DNA of 64,000 nt, from contig NZ_CP149798.1 in NCBI RefSeq assembly GCF_037940415.1, positions 4,435,001 through 4,499,000 on the forward strand. Direction: 5' to 3'. Positions 25,530 through 34,964 of this stretch are shown piece by piece. Below the pieces are notes generated by a model. It was not told the origin of the DNA and made no database searches. It saw only the letters and a program-made list of their open reading frames with translations. This stretch comes from Streptomyces sp. f51 (lineage in GTDB: Bacteria > Actinomycetota > Actinomycetes > Streptomycetales > Streptomycetaceae). Position 1 is the stretch's first letter; every line of letters begins with the position of its first letter. Position numbers and translations under genes: made by a program.

Positions 25530-27152
25530 GTGAATCAGATGCAGGGCCTGCTCCTCGCGGGCCGCTACCGGCTTGTCGAATCCATCGGCAGCGGTGGCAT
25601 GGGCCGGGTTTGGCGCGCCCACGATGAGGTGCTGCACCGCGCCGTCGCGGTCAAGGAACTGACCGCCGCGCTCTACGTCGCCGAGAGCGACCTGGCCCGG
25701 CTGCTCGCCAGGACCCACGCCGAGGCACGGGCCGCGGCCCGGATCAACCACTCCGCCGTCGTCACCATCCACGACGTGCTGGAACACGACAACCGGCCGT
25801 GGATCGTCATGGAACTGGTCGAGGGCAACTCGCTGGCCGACGAGGTCAAGGACCGGGGGCGCCTCGAACCGGCCGAGGCGGCGCGGATCGGGCTGTGGGT
25901 GCTGCGCGCGCTGCGCGCCGCGCACGCGGCCGGGGTGCTGCACCGCGACGTGAAGCCGGGCAACGTCCTGCTGTCGCCCGACCGGCGGGTCCTGCTCACC
26001 GACTTCGGTATCGCGCAGGTCGAGGGGGACACGACGATCACGCGCACCGGCGAGATCGTCGGCTCCGTCGACTACCTCGCGCCCGAGCGCGTGCGGGGCC
26101 ATGTCCCCGGCCCGTCCTCCGACCTCTGGGCCCTCGGCGCGACGCTGTACACGGCGGTCGAGGGCAGATCCCCGTTCCGCCGCACGTCCCCGATCGGCAC
26201 GATGCAGGCCGTGGTGGAGGAGGAACCTGCCGAAGCGGTCAACGCGGGAGCGCTGGGGCCCGTCCTCGCCGCGCTGCTGCGCAAGGATCCGGCCGAGCGG
26301 CCCGGTGCGGCGCAGGCCGAGCAGATGCTCGCCGACGTGGCGGAGGGGCGACTGTCCGGTGCGGCGCAGTCGCATGCGGTGGCGGGGCCGGCCGGGTACG
26401 ACACCGCGGAGACGGGGACCGGTATCGGCACCCGCTCCCAGACGGCCGTGGTGACGCCGTATCCGCAGGGGACGGCCGGGGTCGTGCCCGCGACGTCGAA
26501 GCGGCACCGCCTGCGTACGTTCGCGCTGGTCGTCGCCCTCGCCACGATCGTCGGCGGGGGTGTCGCGGTCGGCCTCCAGCAGTTCGGCACGAGTGACCGC
26601 CACGGCGACTCCGCCTCCGGAACGTCGACCCCGAAGGCCGACACCACGCCGGGCGGCGACGGCGGCCAGGGGACGGTTCCCGCCGGCTGGGAGCGGCTCG
26701 ACGACCCGGTGGGCTTCAGCATCTCCCTGCCCCGGGGATGGAAGCGGTCCGTGTCCATCGACAAGGACGGTCTCCAGCAGGTCGACTACTCGCCCGACAA
26801 GGGCAAGCACCTCGTGCGGGTCGCCGTCGACACCGCGCCGGACTTTCCCACCTCGTACGAGCACATGAGCGACCTGGAATACAGGGTCTCGCGGCGGCTC
26901 GTGGACTACAAGAAGCTCACCTTCAAGAAGGAGCTCTTCCGCGACCAGCCGGACCTGCGCTGGGAGTACTCGTGGAACGCGCTGGCCAAGGACCCGCCGC
27001 ACTACTTCCCCGGGCCCTACCACGCGATCGACGTCGGCTACATGAACCGCGCGGGCACCGAGTACGCCCTCTACTCGGCCTCACCGGCCGCCGACTGGGC
27101 CACCACCAGCAAACAGTTCGACTGGATCCTGCGGAGCTTCAAGGAGAACTGA
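25530..27152 (+). CDS. membrane Ser/Thr protein kinase (array copy 3)
   Basis: 540-residue transmembrane kinase with intact residues: Gly-rich loop GSGGMGRV, ATP Lys K42, HRDVKPGN with D140, DFG at D158 and APE. A linker of about 60 residues leads to a membrane span near 328-350 and an extracytoplasmic domain (VGFSISLPRGWKRSVS...LRWEYSW...). The GTG at 25530 follows GGGGAAAC; an ATG three codons later is an alternative. It is the closest relative in layout to copy 1 and ends in its own strong terminator. Confidence 0.9.
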   Translation: MNQMQGLLLAGRYRLVESIGSGGMGRVWRAHDEVLHRAVAVKELTAALYVAESDLARLLARTHAEARAAARINHSAVVTIHDVLEHDNRPWIVMELVEGNSLADEVKDRGRLEPAEAARIGLWVLRALRAAHAAGVLHRDVKPGNVLLSPDRRVLLTDFGIAQVEGDTTITRTGEIVGSVDYLAPERVRGHVPGPSSDLWALGATLYTAVEGRSPFRRTSPIGTMQAVVEEEPAEAVNAGALGPVLAALLRKDPAERPGAAQAEQMLADVAEGRLSGAAQSHAVAGPAGYDTAETGTGIGTRSQTAVVTPYPQGTAGVVPATSKRHRLRTFALVVALATIVGGGVAVGLQQFGTSDRHGDSASGTSTPKADTTPGGDGGQGTVPAGWERLDDPVGFSISLPRGWKRSVSIDKDGLQQVDYSPDKGKHLVRVAVDTAPDFPTSYEHMSDLEYRVSRRLVDYKKLTFKKELFRDQPDLRWEYSWNALAKDPPHYFPGPYHAIDVGYMNRAGTEYALYSASPAADWATTSKQFDWILRSFKEN

Positions 27153-27156
27153 CCCG

Positions 27157-27182
27157 GCCGGAGCGGACGTTTCCGCTCCGGC
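27157..27182 (+). terminator. hairpin terminator after kinase 3
   Basis: A perfect 11-base stem, GCCGGAGCGGA with TCCGCTCCGGC and a four-base loop, starting five bases after the stop codon. Confidence 0.85.
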
Positions 27183-27277
27183 TTCCCCTGAGCGTGCCCG
27201 CCGCTGTCCTGGAGTGGTGGCACAGTGGCCGGTCGCTGCCACGGAAGACGTTCGTCCGGTGCGGCATGATGGGGCAC

Positions 27278-28930
27278 ATGGGGACCGAGGGGGAGAACGT
27301 CCGGCTGATCGCGGGGCGTTATCGGCTGGAGACCAGGATCGGCCGGGGCGGCATGGGTGTCGTCTGGCGTGCCACCGACCAACTGCTCGGCCGCAGGGTC
27401 GCAGTGAAGGAGCTCGCCCTCGACGACTCGCTCTCCGCCGAGGAGTCCCGGCTCCAGCGCGACCGCACCCTGCGCGAGGCGCGAGCCGTCGCCCAGCTGC
27501 ACCACCCGCACATCATCGTCGTCCACGACGTCGTCGAGGACGACGAACGCCCGTACATCGTCATGGAGTTGATCGACGGCGGCTCCCTCGCCGAACGGAT
27601 CTCCGCGAACGGCCCGGTCGACGCCCGCGAGGCCGCCCGTATCGGCATCGACCTGCTCGGAGCGCTGCGCCGCGCGCACGAGGCGGGCGTCCTGCACCGC
27701 GACCTCAAGCCCGCCAACGTCCTGGTCGAGGCCGGCACCGACCGCGTCGTGCTCACCGACTTCGGGATCGCCCAGGTCGCGGGCGCGACGACCCTCACCG
27801 AGACCGGCGCGTTCGTCGGCTCGCCCGAGTACACCGCGCCCGAACGGATGGCCGGGGCGCGCACCGGCCCCGAGTCCGACCTGTGGTCGCTCGGCGTGCT
27901 GCTGTGCGCGGTGCTGAGCGGGGCGTCCCCCTTCCGGCGCGACTCCCTCGGCGGCATCCTGCACGCGGTCGTCGTCGACGAGATCCGCCCGCCGGCCCAG
28001 GCCGCGCCCCTGCTGCCCGTCGTACGCGGGCTGCTGGAGCGGGATCCGGAGCGGCGGCTCGACGCGGCGGAGGCGGAGCGGATGCTGCGCGCCTTCCGGG
28101 ACACCGGCCGCACCCCGCGGCTCCTGGTCCCGTACACGCCGACCCGGCGGGACGTGCCCAAGGTGTCCCTGCGCAGACCCGCCCCCGAGCCGACGCCGGC
28201 CTCCGCCGCCGTGGCCGGCCAGCCGCCCCGGCAGTCCACCCGCAGTCTCCTGGTCGCCGCCGCCCTGGTCGCCGCCATGGCCGGTGCCGGCGTGTCCGCG
28301 GCCGCGCTGCTGGTGGGCGGCGGCGGGCACGGCGGACCGGCCTCGTCGAGCGCGCCGGGCACACCCGGCACCCCGAGTACGTCCTCCACCGCGCCCGGTG
28401 CCTCGGGCACGCCGTCGGCCCCGGCCCACGCGGCCGGCCCCACCGTCACCGTGACCAGCCGCCGGACGCCGTCCGCCCCCGCCCGCACCGCGCCCTCGGG
28501 CTACCGCGTCGCCTCCGACCCGAACGGCTTCTCGCTCGCCGTACCGGACGGCTTCACCCGCGATCCGCAGGGGGAGCGGATCTTCTACATGTCACCGGGG
28601 GAAACCTTCCGCATCGGCGTCAAGGTGGCCGACCCCGCGGCGGGCGGCCCGCTCGGCGTGATGCAGCGCGCGGACGCCTCCGGGCCGGCGAACAACCCCG
28701 GCTATCACGACGGCACGGTCGCCCGGACGGTGCACGACGGACACACCGCCGCCCTCTGGGAGTTCAGCTGGAACGGCTTCACCACGGCGGAGGGCCCCCG
28801 GCACACCTACGACCTGTGCTGGGAGCAGGGCGGCCGGATGTACGACGTCTGGGTCTCCGCGCCGGTGGGCCGGGTCACGGAGGCGAAGGAGTACTTCGAC
28901 GTGGCGGTGGACACCTTCGCGGTCCCGTGA
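27278..28930 (+). CDS. membrane Ser/Thr protein kinase (array copy 4)
   Basis: 550-residue transmembrane kinase. Gly-rich loop GRGGMGVV, ATP Lys K44, HRDLKPAN with D142, DFG at D161 and TAPE are all present. The membrane span is at about 323-346 (LLVAAALVAAMAGAGVSAAA), followed by a Thr/Ser/Pro linker and an extracytoplasmic domain (NGFSLAVPDGFTR...ALWEFSWNGF...) resembling those of the neighbours. Two ATGs lie 3 and 4 codons upstream (27269 and 27266); 27278 is preferred because GATGGGG precedes it. Confidence 0.9.
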   Translation: MGTEGENVRLIAGRYRLETRIGRGGMGVVWRATDQLLGRRVAVKELALDDSLSAEESRLQRDRTLREARAVAQLHHPHIIVVHDVVEDDERPYIVMELIDGGSLAERISANGPVDAREAARIGIDLLGALRRAHEAGVLHRDLKPANVLVEAGTDRVVLTDFGIAQVAGATTLTETGAFVGSPEYTAPERMAGARTGPESDLWSLGVLLCAVLSGASPFRRDSLGGILHAVVVDEIRPPAQAAPLLPVVRGLLERDPERRLDAAEAERMLRAFRDTGRTPRLLVPYTPTRRDVPKVSLRRPAPEPTPASAAVAGQPPRQSTRSLLVAAALVAAMAGAGVSAAALLVGGGGHGGPASSSAPGTPGTPSTSSTAPGASGTPSAPAHAAGPTVTVTSRRTPSAPARTAPSGYRVASDPNGFSLAVPDGFTRDPQGERIFYMSPGETFRIGVKVADPAAGGPLGVMQRADASGPANNPGYHDGTVARTVHDGHTAALWEFSWNGFTTAEGPRHTYDLCWEQGGRMYDVWVSAPVGRVTEAKEYFDVAVDTFAVP

Positions 28931-29037
28931 CGGAGAGGGTCCGCAACCGGGAGATAAGGGATGCCCGCGTCACGGGTCTGTGACCGCTGGGGGCGGAGGC
29001 TGGATGACGCCGTGCCCGCCGCGATACAGATGAACCC

Positions 29038-30927
29038 ATGAGCGACGACGGGGGAGTCCCTCACGGGGGCGACGCGACGACGAGTTTCAGTCTGCAACCG
29101 CCGAGACCCGTGACGCGGGAACCGCGGGCGCAGCAGGGCGCCATCGTGCCGGGGCCGCCGGCCGAGGGCGGGGCGCGGGGCACGGCTGCGGAGGACGGGG
29201 CGGCGGACCGGCCGGCGGAGGCCGCGGTGTACGCCGGGCAGCCCGGGATCCCGGTCGCGGTCCCGTACCCGGGCAATCCCTACGCCACGCCCGCCGCGAC
29301 GCTCGCTGCCACGCCCGACGCCACGCCCGAAGACGCGTCCGGCGCCACCGCCCCGGACCGGTCGCCGACCCCCGCCCCGGACCGGTCGCCGACCCCCGCG
29401 GCGGAACCGGGGGCGGGCCGGCTCGTCGCAGGGCGCTACCGCCTGCTCGGCAGGCTGGGACACGGCGGCATGGGCACGGTGTGGCGGGCCAGGGACGAGA
29501 CCGTGGACCGTGAGGTGGCCGTCAAGGAGCCCCGCGTCCCCGACCACCTTCCCGAGCGCGAACGGGCCAACGCCCACGAACGGATGCGCCGCGAGGCCCG
29601 CGCGGCGGCACGGCTCGACCATCCCGCCGTGGTGAACGTCCACGACGTGGCGGTCGTGGACGGACAGCCCTGGATCGTCATGGAGCTCGTGCGGGGCCGC
29701 TCGCTCGGCGACGCGCTGAAGGAGGGCACGCTCGACGGCCCGGAGGCCGCGCGCATCGGCCTGGAGGTCCTCGGCGCCCTGGAGGCGGCGCACGCGGCGG
29801 GCGTCCTGCACCGTGACGTCAAGCCCGACAACGTGCTCCTCGGCCCCCACGGCCGTGTCGTGCTCACCGACTTCGGCATCGCCCGCATCGACGGCGACAC
29901 GAGCCTGACGGACACCGGCGGCTTCGTCGGCTCGCCCGAGTACGTCGCCCCGGAGCGGGTGCTGGGAGTGCGCCCGGGCCCCGCCTCCGACCTGTGGTCG
30001 CTCGGCGTGCTGCTCTACGCCGCCACCGAGGGAGTCTCGCCGTTCCGGCGCAGCAACACCCTCGCCACGCTCCAGTCGGTCCTCAACGCGGCGCCGGCCG
30101 CGCCCTCCTCGGCGGGTGCCCCGCTGGCGGAGGCGATCAGCGGCCTGCTGGCCAAGGAGCCGTCCCGCCGTCCCGCGGCGGCCGAGGTGCGGCGCCTGCT
30201 GGAGGAGGCGGTACGGCAGCCGGCCCCGACGCGGGTCGAGCGGTTCGAGGGCGGCGGGGGCCCGGGCGGCGCCCCGGCAGTCTCCGGCGGGGGCGTCCGG
30301 ATCGGCCGCAGGGCCCTGATCGGCCTCGTGGCGTCGTTCGCGGCCGTGGTCGTCGCGGGGGCGGCGACGGCGTACGTGGTGATCAAGGACCCGTTCGCCG
30401 GTCCGCTGCCGGACGGCTGGCGGAAGCGGCACGTGGCGGACGTCGCCGCGACGCTCGCGGTGCCCGCGGAGTACCAGGTGGGGACCCCGGACCGGAAGAC
30501 GGACAAGGCGCACTGGGTCACGTACACCGACTGGAGCGGGAGCATCTCGGTCGGGCTGAGCCTCGCCCTGAAGTCCGAGGACACGAGCAAGGAGATCAAG
30601 GACTCGGCGCGGGCCGAGATGTACGCGGACGACGGAGAGTTCAAGGCGAGCGGCGCCTACATCCTGAACATGCCGGCCGGTCCCCGGACGAAGCCGGACG
30701 CCAGGACGACGTACCGGGGCAGGGAGTCCGCCGAGAACACGGTGGTCTACAAGACCGACGACAGCCAGAACCCCCGTCCGCGCGAGGTGCGGTTCTTCTA
30801 CTACAAGTCGAAGTCCGGCGACATGTACCGGCTCACGGTCAGCTATCCGGGCCGTGGTGACTTCACCGCGCGGGGCCGTGAGGTCGCCGCGGCGGCGATC
30901 GCGAACCTGGAGGTCGACCGACCGTGA
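29038..30927 (+). CDS. membrane Ser/Thr protein kinase (array copy 5) with Pro-rich N-terminal extension
   Basis: 629-residue kinase. Unlike its neighbours it has about 130 residues of Pro/Ala/Thr-rich sequence before the kinase domain, including the duplicated DRSPTPAP-type block, which may dock partners or be a phosphorylation target. The kinase domain has GHGGMGTV near 141, ATP Lys K163, HRDVKPDN with D260, DFG at D278 and APE, so it should be active. The membrane span is at about 426-449. The extracytoplasmic domain contains the LPDGW start and a FFYYKSKSGDMYRLTVSYPG segment. It is the last of the array; a palindromic operator and the aldehyde dehydrogenase follow. Confidence 0.9.
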   Translation: MSDDGGVPHGGDATTSFSLQPPRPVTREPRAQQGAIVPGPPAEGGARGTAAEDGAADRPAEAAVYAGQPGIPVAVPYPGNPYATPAATLAATPDATPEDASGATAPDRSPTPAPDRSPTPAAEPGAGRLVAGRYRLLGRLGHGGMGTVWRARDETVDREVAVKEPRVPDHLPERERANAHERMRREARAAARLDHPAVVNVHDVAVVDGQPWIVMELVRGRSLGDALKEGTLDGPEAARIGLEVLGALEAAHAAGVLHRDVKPDNVLLGPHGRVVLTDFGIARIDGDTSLTDTGGFVGSPEYVAPERVLGVRPGPASDLWSLGVLLYAATEGVSPFRRSNTLATLQSVLNAAPAAPSSAGAPLAEAISGLLAKEPSRRPAAAEVRRLLEEAVRQPAPTRVERFEGGGGPGGAPAVSGGGVRIGRRALIGLVASFAAVVVAGAATAYVVIKDPFAGPLPDGWRKRHVADVAATLAVPAEYQVGTPDRKTDKAHWVTYTDWSGSISVGLSLALKSEDTSKEIKDSARAEMYADDGEFKASGAYILNMPAGPRTKPDARTTYRGRESAENTVVYKTDDSQNPRPREVRFFYYKSKSGDMYRLTVSYPGRGDFTARGREVAAAAIANLEVDRP

Positions 30928-30962
30928 TCGCCGGACCGACAACGCCCTGATCAGCGCATTTG

Positions 30963-30982
30963 CTGCCAGTGATCACTGGCAG
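30963..30982 (+). promoter_or_regulatory. perfect 20-bp palindrome upstream of aldehyde dehydrogenase
   Basis: CTGCCAGTGATCACTGGCAG is fully self-complementary. It lies 73 bases upstream of the dehydrogenase ATG and about 60 bases before a CATACT -10-like box (31040-31045), as expected for a dimeric regulator site. The stem could also terminate the kinase transcript, but there is no loop or T-run. Confidence 0.6.
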
Positions 30983-31054
30983 TGTGTGAGTACTCCGTGA
31001 AAGGCCATTACCGACGGGTACCCAAAGGGAGCGAGGAGGCATACTCTGCGCCTC

Positions 31055-32917
31055 ATGACGGACTCGCAGGCCGCGGAGCAGGCCACGGAAAGCACCGGCG
31101 CCGACGAGGCGGCCGGTACCGACACAGCGGTCGGCGTGGCCGCCGCGACGGACGCGGACCTGGCGTCCGCCGCCGACGCGGACACGGCGGGCGACACGGC
31201 GAACCCCGAGGGGACGCCCGTAGCCCCGGAGCCCGCGGCCGTGGCCGAAACGCCGGCCGTCGCGGAGACGCCCGCCGCAGCCGTGGCCGAAACGCCGGCC
31301 GTCGCGGAGACGCCCGCCCCCCCCGCGGCCCTCGGCACCAACCCGATCGCTCCCTCGCCGGCAGGCGCCCGCACCGCCGCCGACGTGGTCACCCCCGAGC
31401 TCGTCGCGCAGCTCACCAAGGGGGTCGCGGGATCCGGGCGGACCGCCAACCACACACCGTTCACCGGCGAGAAGCTCGCCGACGTCCCCGAGTCCACCCC
31501 GGAGGACGTCGAGAAGGCCTTCGAGCGGGCCCGTACCGCGCAGAGCGCCTGGGCGGCCACCCCGGTACGGCGCCGCGCCGCCGTCCTGCTCCGCTTCCAC
31601 GACCTCGTGCTCGCCCGGCAGGCCGAGGTCCTGGACCTCATCCAGCTGGAGACCGGCAAGACCCGGCTGCACGCCCACGAGGAGATCCAGGCCGTCCTCA
31701 TCGCCGCCCGGCACTACGGGCTCAAGGCACCCTCGTACCTGCGTCCCAAGCGCCACGCGGGCGCCATGCCCACCCTCACCAAGGTCACCGAACTGCGGCA
31801 CCCGCGCGGTGTCGTCGGGCAGATCGCGCCCTGGAACTACCCGCTGGAGCTGTCCGTCGGCGACGCGATCCCGGCGTTCGTCGCGGGCAACGCGGTCGTC
31901 ATGAAGCCCGACACCGAGACCTGCCTGACCGCCCTGTGGGCGCGCGACCTGCTGATCGAGGCGGGACTGCCCGCCGAGGTCTTCCAGGTCGTCATCGGCG
32001 ACGGACCGGTCGTCGGACCCGAGGTCGTCCGGCACGCCGACTACGTCTCCTTCACCGGCTCGACCCGCACCGGCCGCGAGGTCGCCCAGGGCGCGGCCGC
32101 CCGGCTCGTCGGTGTCTCCCTCGAACTCGGCGGCAAGAACGCCATGGTGGTCCTGGAGGACGCCGACCTGGACAAGGCCGCCGCCGGCGCCGTCCGCGCC
32201 TGCTTCTCCTCCGCCGGCCAGCTCTGCATCTCCATCGAGCGGCTGTTCGTCCACGAGTCGGTCGCCGACGCCTTCATCGAGCGGTTCGCCGCCAGGACCA
32301 GGGCCATGCGGCTCGGCACGTCCCTCGCCTTCGGGGCGGACATGGGCTCGCTGGTCGGGGAGCGGCAGCTGGAGACCGTCACGCGGCACGTCGAGGAGGC
32401 CGTCGCCAAGGGGGCCACGGTCGTCGCCGGCGGGGTCGCCCGGCCCGACGTCGGCCCGTACTTCTTCGAGCCCACCATCCTCGACGGCGTGGAGGCCCCG
32501 ATGGCCGTCTGCGCCGAGGAGACCTTCGGGCCCGTCGTCTCCATCTACCGGTTCGCGACCGAGGACGAGGTCGTCGAGCGAGCCAACTCCACGTCGTACG
32601 GCCTCAATTCGTCCGTCTGGACGAAGGACGGGCGGCGCGGCCGTGCGATCGCGGCCCGGCTGCGCACCGGCACCGTGAACGTCAACGAGGGCTACGCGCC
32701 CGCGTACGGCAGTGTCCAGTCGCCGATGGGCGGCATGAAGGACTCCGGTCTCGGCCGCCGGCACGGCTCCGAGGGCATCCTCAAGTACACCGAGGCGCAG
32801 ACGGTCGCCCACCAGAGGCTGCTGCCGATGGCGCCCTCGCTCGGCATGGACGACGAGAAGTACGCGGCGTTCATGAGCCGGAGCCTGAAGGTGATGAAGG
32901 CCTTCCGGCTGCGGTAG
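31055..32917 (+). CDS. succinate-semialdehyde dehydrogenase-type aldehyde dehydrogenase with N-terminal extension
   Basis: 620-residue NAD(P)+-dependent aldehyde dehydrogenase. The family domain begins only at about residue 110. PWNYPLELSVGDAIPAFVAGN, the Glu in SLELGGKNAM (E357) and the nucleophilic Cys in GQLCIS (C391) are intact, as is EETFGPV near 490. The best match is the succinate-semialdehyde dehydrogenase (GabD2-like) group, which feeds GABA carbon into the TCA cycle. The first 100 residues are an Ala/Glu/Thr-rich extension with repeated VAETPA units, unusual for the family. CATACT about nine bases before the ATG suggests a leaderless or nearly leaderless transcript. Confidence 0.87.
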   Translation: MTDSQAAEQATESTGADEAAGTDTAVGVAAATDADLASAADADTAGDTANPEGTPVAPEPAAVAETPAVAETPAAAVAETPAVAETPAPPAALGTNPIAPSPAGARTAADVVTPELVAQLTKGVAGSGRTANHTPFTGEKLADVPESTPEDVEKAFERARTAQSAWAATPVRRRAAVLLRFHDLVLARQAEVLDLIQLETGKTRLHAHEEIQAVLIAARHYGLKAPSYLRPKRHAGAMPTLTKVTELRHPRGVVGQIAPWNYPLELSVGDAIPAFVAGNAVVMKPDTETCLTALWARDLLIEAGLPAEVFQVVIGDGPVVGPEVVRHADYVSFTGSTRTGREVAQGAAARLVGVSLELGGKNAMVVLEDADLDKAAAGAVRACFSSAGQLCISIERLFVHESVADAFIERFAARTRAMRLGTSLAFGADMGSLVGERQLETVTRHVEEAVAKGATVVAGGVARPDVGPYFFEPTILDGVEAPMAVCAEETFGPVVSIYRFATEDEVVERANSTSYGLNSSVWTKDGRRGRAIAARLRTGTVNVNEGYAPAYGSVQSPMGGMKDSGLGRRHGSEGILKYTEAQTVAHQRLLPMAPSLGMDDEKYAAFMSRSLKVMKAFRLR

Positions 32918-32989
32918 CCCGCGGTCCCATGACCGGATCCCCACGGTTCTCGAACGGTTCTTGACGGTTCTCAACGAGGAGAGCGGCAC

Positions 32990-34813
32990 GTGTCACAGGA
33001 GAGCTCTGTCCAGGAACAGCCGGACGAGGGTACGCACGACGACGAGGGAACGTACGACTACGACGTCCTCGTCGTCGGCTCCGGCTTCGGCGGTTCCGTC
33101 ACCGCCCTGCGGCTGACGGAGAAGGGGTACCGCGTCGGTGTCCTCGAAGCCGGCCGGCGCTTCACCCGCGACACCCTGCCCAAGAACTCCTGGGACCTCA
33201 AGAACTACCTCTGGGCCCCCCGGCTCGGCATGTACGGCATCCAGCGCATCCATCTGCTGGGCAATGTGATGGTGCTCGCCGGGGCGGGTGTGGGCGGCGG
33301 CTCGCTCAACTACGCCAACACCCTCTACGTCCCCCCGAAGCCGTTCTTCGAGGACCCGCAGTGGAAGGACATCACCGACTGGGAGGAGGAGCTGAAGCCG
33401 TACTACGACCAGGCCCGGCGCATGCTGGGCGTGCGGCTCAACCCCACCACGACCCCCTCGGACGTGCACCTCAAGGCCGCCGCGGAGCGGATGGGGGTCG
33501 GCGACACCTTCCACATGGCGCCCGTCGGTGTCTTCTTCGGCGACGGGCAGGACGCGGACGGGTCCGCCGGGGCGCGGCCCGGCGAGGAGGTCGCCGACCC
33601 GTACTTCGGTGGTGCCGGGCCCTCGCGCAAGGCCTGCACCGAGTGCGGCGAGTGCATGACCGGCTGCCGCCACGGCGCCAAGAACACCCTCAACGAGAAC
33701 TATCTCTTCCTCGCCGAGAAGGCGGGCGCGGTCGTCCATCCCATGACGACCGTCGTGTCCCTCACCGACGACTCGCGGGGCGGCTACGCCGTCCAGACCC
33801 TGCCGACGGACGACCGGCGCAAGGGGGAGGGGCGGACGTTCACCGCGCGGCGGGTCGTTCTCGCGGCCGGCACCTACGGCACCCAGACGCTGCTGCACCG
33901 CATGAAGGCCGGAGGGCAGCTGCCGTATCTCTCGAAGCGGCTCGGTGAGCTGACCCGCACCAACTCCGAGGCGCTGGTGGGCGCGCAGACCGACGACCGC
34001 CGCTACCGCAAGGCGCACGGGAGCAACGCCGACTTCACCCGGGGCGTGGCCATCACGTCCTCGATCCACCCGGACGCGGACACCCACATCGAACCCGTCC
34101 GCTACGGCAAGGGCTCCAACGCGATGGGCGGCATGTCCATCCTCCAGGTCCCCTACGCCGAGGGCTCGTCGAGGGTGGCCGGATGGTTCGTCAACGCGGC
34201 CCGCCATCCGCTGCTCGTGCTCAGGTCGCTCTCCAACCGCCGCTGGTCCGAACGCACCATCATCGGGCTGGTGATGCAGTCGCTCGACAACTCGCTGACG
34301 ACGTACCTCAAGCCGAAGGGCGCGGGCAAGGGCCTCCTGACGGCACGTCAGGGACACGGTGCCCCCAACCCCAAGCAGATCGAGGCCGCTTCACGGGCCG
34401 CCTCCGTGCTCGCCGAGGAGATCAACGGCTTCCCGGGCAGCAACGTCGGTGAGCTGATGGGCACTCCGCTGACCGCGCACTTCCTCGGCGGCTGCCCGAT
34501 CGGCGCCGACGCGGAGGCGGGTGTCATCGACCCGTACCACCGGCTCCACGGGTACCCCGGCATCTCCGTCGTCGACGGCGCCGCCGTCTCCGCGAACCTC
34601 GGCGTCAACCCGTCGCTCACCATCACCGCGCAGGCCGAGCGGGCGATGTCGTTCTGGCCCAACAAGGGCGAGGCCGATCCGCGACCGGCCCCGGGGGCCT
34701 CGTACGAGCGTCTCAAGGCGGTCGAGCCGCAGAGCCCCGCCGTCCCCGCCGACGCCTTCGGCGCGCTGCGGCTGCCGTTCCTGGGCATGCCCGCGATGCC
34801 CCCGAAGCCGTAG
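32990..34813 (+). CDS. FAD-dependent GMC-type oxidoreductase with a Cys cluster
   Basis: 607-residue flavoprotein of the glucose-methanol-choline / cholesterol oxidase-like group. The FAD motif VVGSGFGGSV is near residues 28-37. The C-terminal GMC part includes GGCPIGADAEAGVID and SVVDGAAVSANLGVNPSLTI. Mid-protein there is C216-x2-C219-x2-C222-x3-C226 (CTECGECMTGC), a pattern that could hold an iron-sulfur cluster and pass electrons from the flavin. The substrate is unknown; sterols or other alcohols are candidates. It starts at a GTG 72 bases after the aldehyde dehydrogenase with GAGGAGAG upstream, so the two probably form an operon that oxidises an alcohol and then its aldehyde. Confidence 0.87.
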   Translation: MSQESSVQEQPDEGTHDDEGTYDYDVLVVGSGFGGSVTALRLTEKGYRVGVLEAGRRFTRDTLPKNSWDLKNYLWAPRLGMYGIQRIHLLGNVMVLAGAGVGGGSLNYANTLYVPPKPFFEDPQWKDITDWEEELKPYYDQARRMLGVRLNPTTTPSDVHLKAAAERMGVGDTFHMAPVGVFFGDGQDADGSAGARPGEEVADPYFGGAGPSRKACTECGECMTGCRHGAKNTLNENYLFLAEKAGAVVHPMTTVVSLTDDSRGGYAVQTLPTDDRRKGEGRTFTARRVVLAAGTYGTQTLLHRMKAGGQLPYLSKRLGELTRTNSEALVGAQTDDRRYRKAHGSNADFTRGVAITSSIHPDADTHIEPVRYGKGSNAMGGMSILQVPYAEGSSRVAGWFVNAARHPLLVLRSLSNRRWSERTIIGLVMQSLDNSLTTYLKPKGAGKGLLTARQGHGAPNPKQIEAASRAASVLAEEINGFPGSNVGELMGTPLTAHFLGGCPIGADAEAGVIDPYHRLHGYPGISVVDGAAVSANLGVNPSLTITAQAERAMSFWPNKGEADPRPAPGASYERLKAVEPQSPAVPADAFGALRLPFLGMPAMPPKP

Positions 34814-34864
34814 GGCCCCGGCGGCCGCGGCCCCGGCCGCCGAGGAGGCCCGTGGAACGAAAGG

Positions 34865-34898
34865 AAGGACCTGCGCCCCCCTCCGAGCGCAGGTCCTT
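34865..34898 (+). terminator. bidirectional hairpin terminator
   Basis: A perfect 12-base stem AAGGACCTGCGC / GCGCAGGTCCTT with a 10-base loop and a pyrimidine-rich tail, between convergent genes. Confidence 0.88.
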
Positions 34899-34964
34899 CT
34901 CTTCGTACGTGCTCTTCGTACGCGCCCGACGTGCGCGTCGGTCGTGCCGTGCCGAGCCTCGGTG

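Noticed and set aside
30963..30982. Reading the palindrome as a kinase-array terminator.
   Set aside because: It has no loop and no T-run, and its position before a -10-like box suits an operator better.
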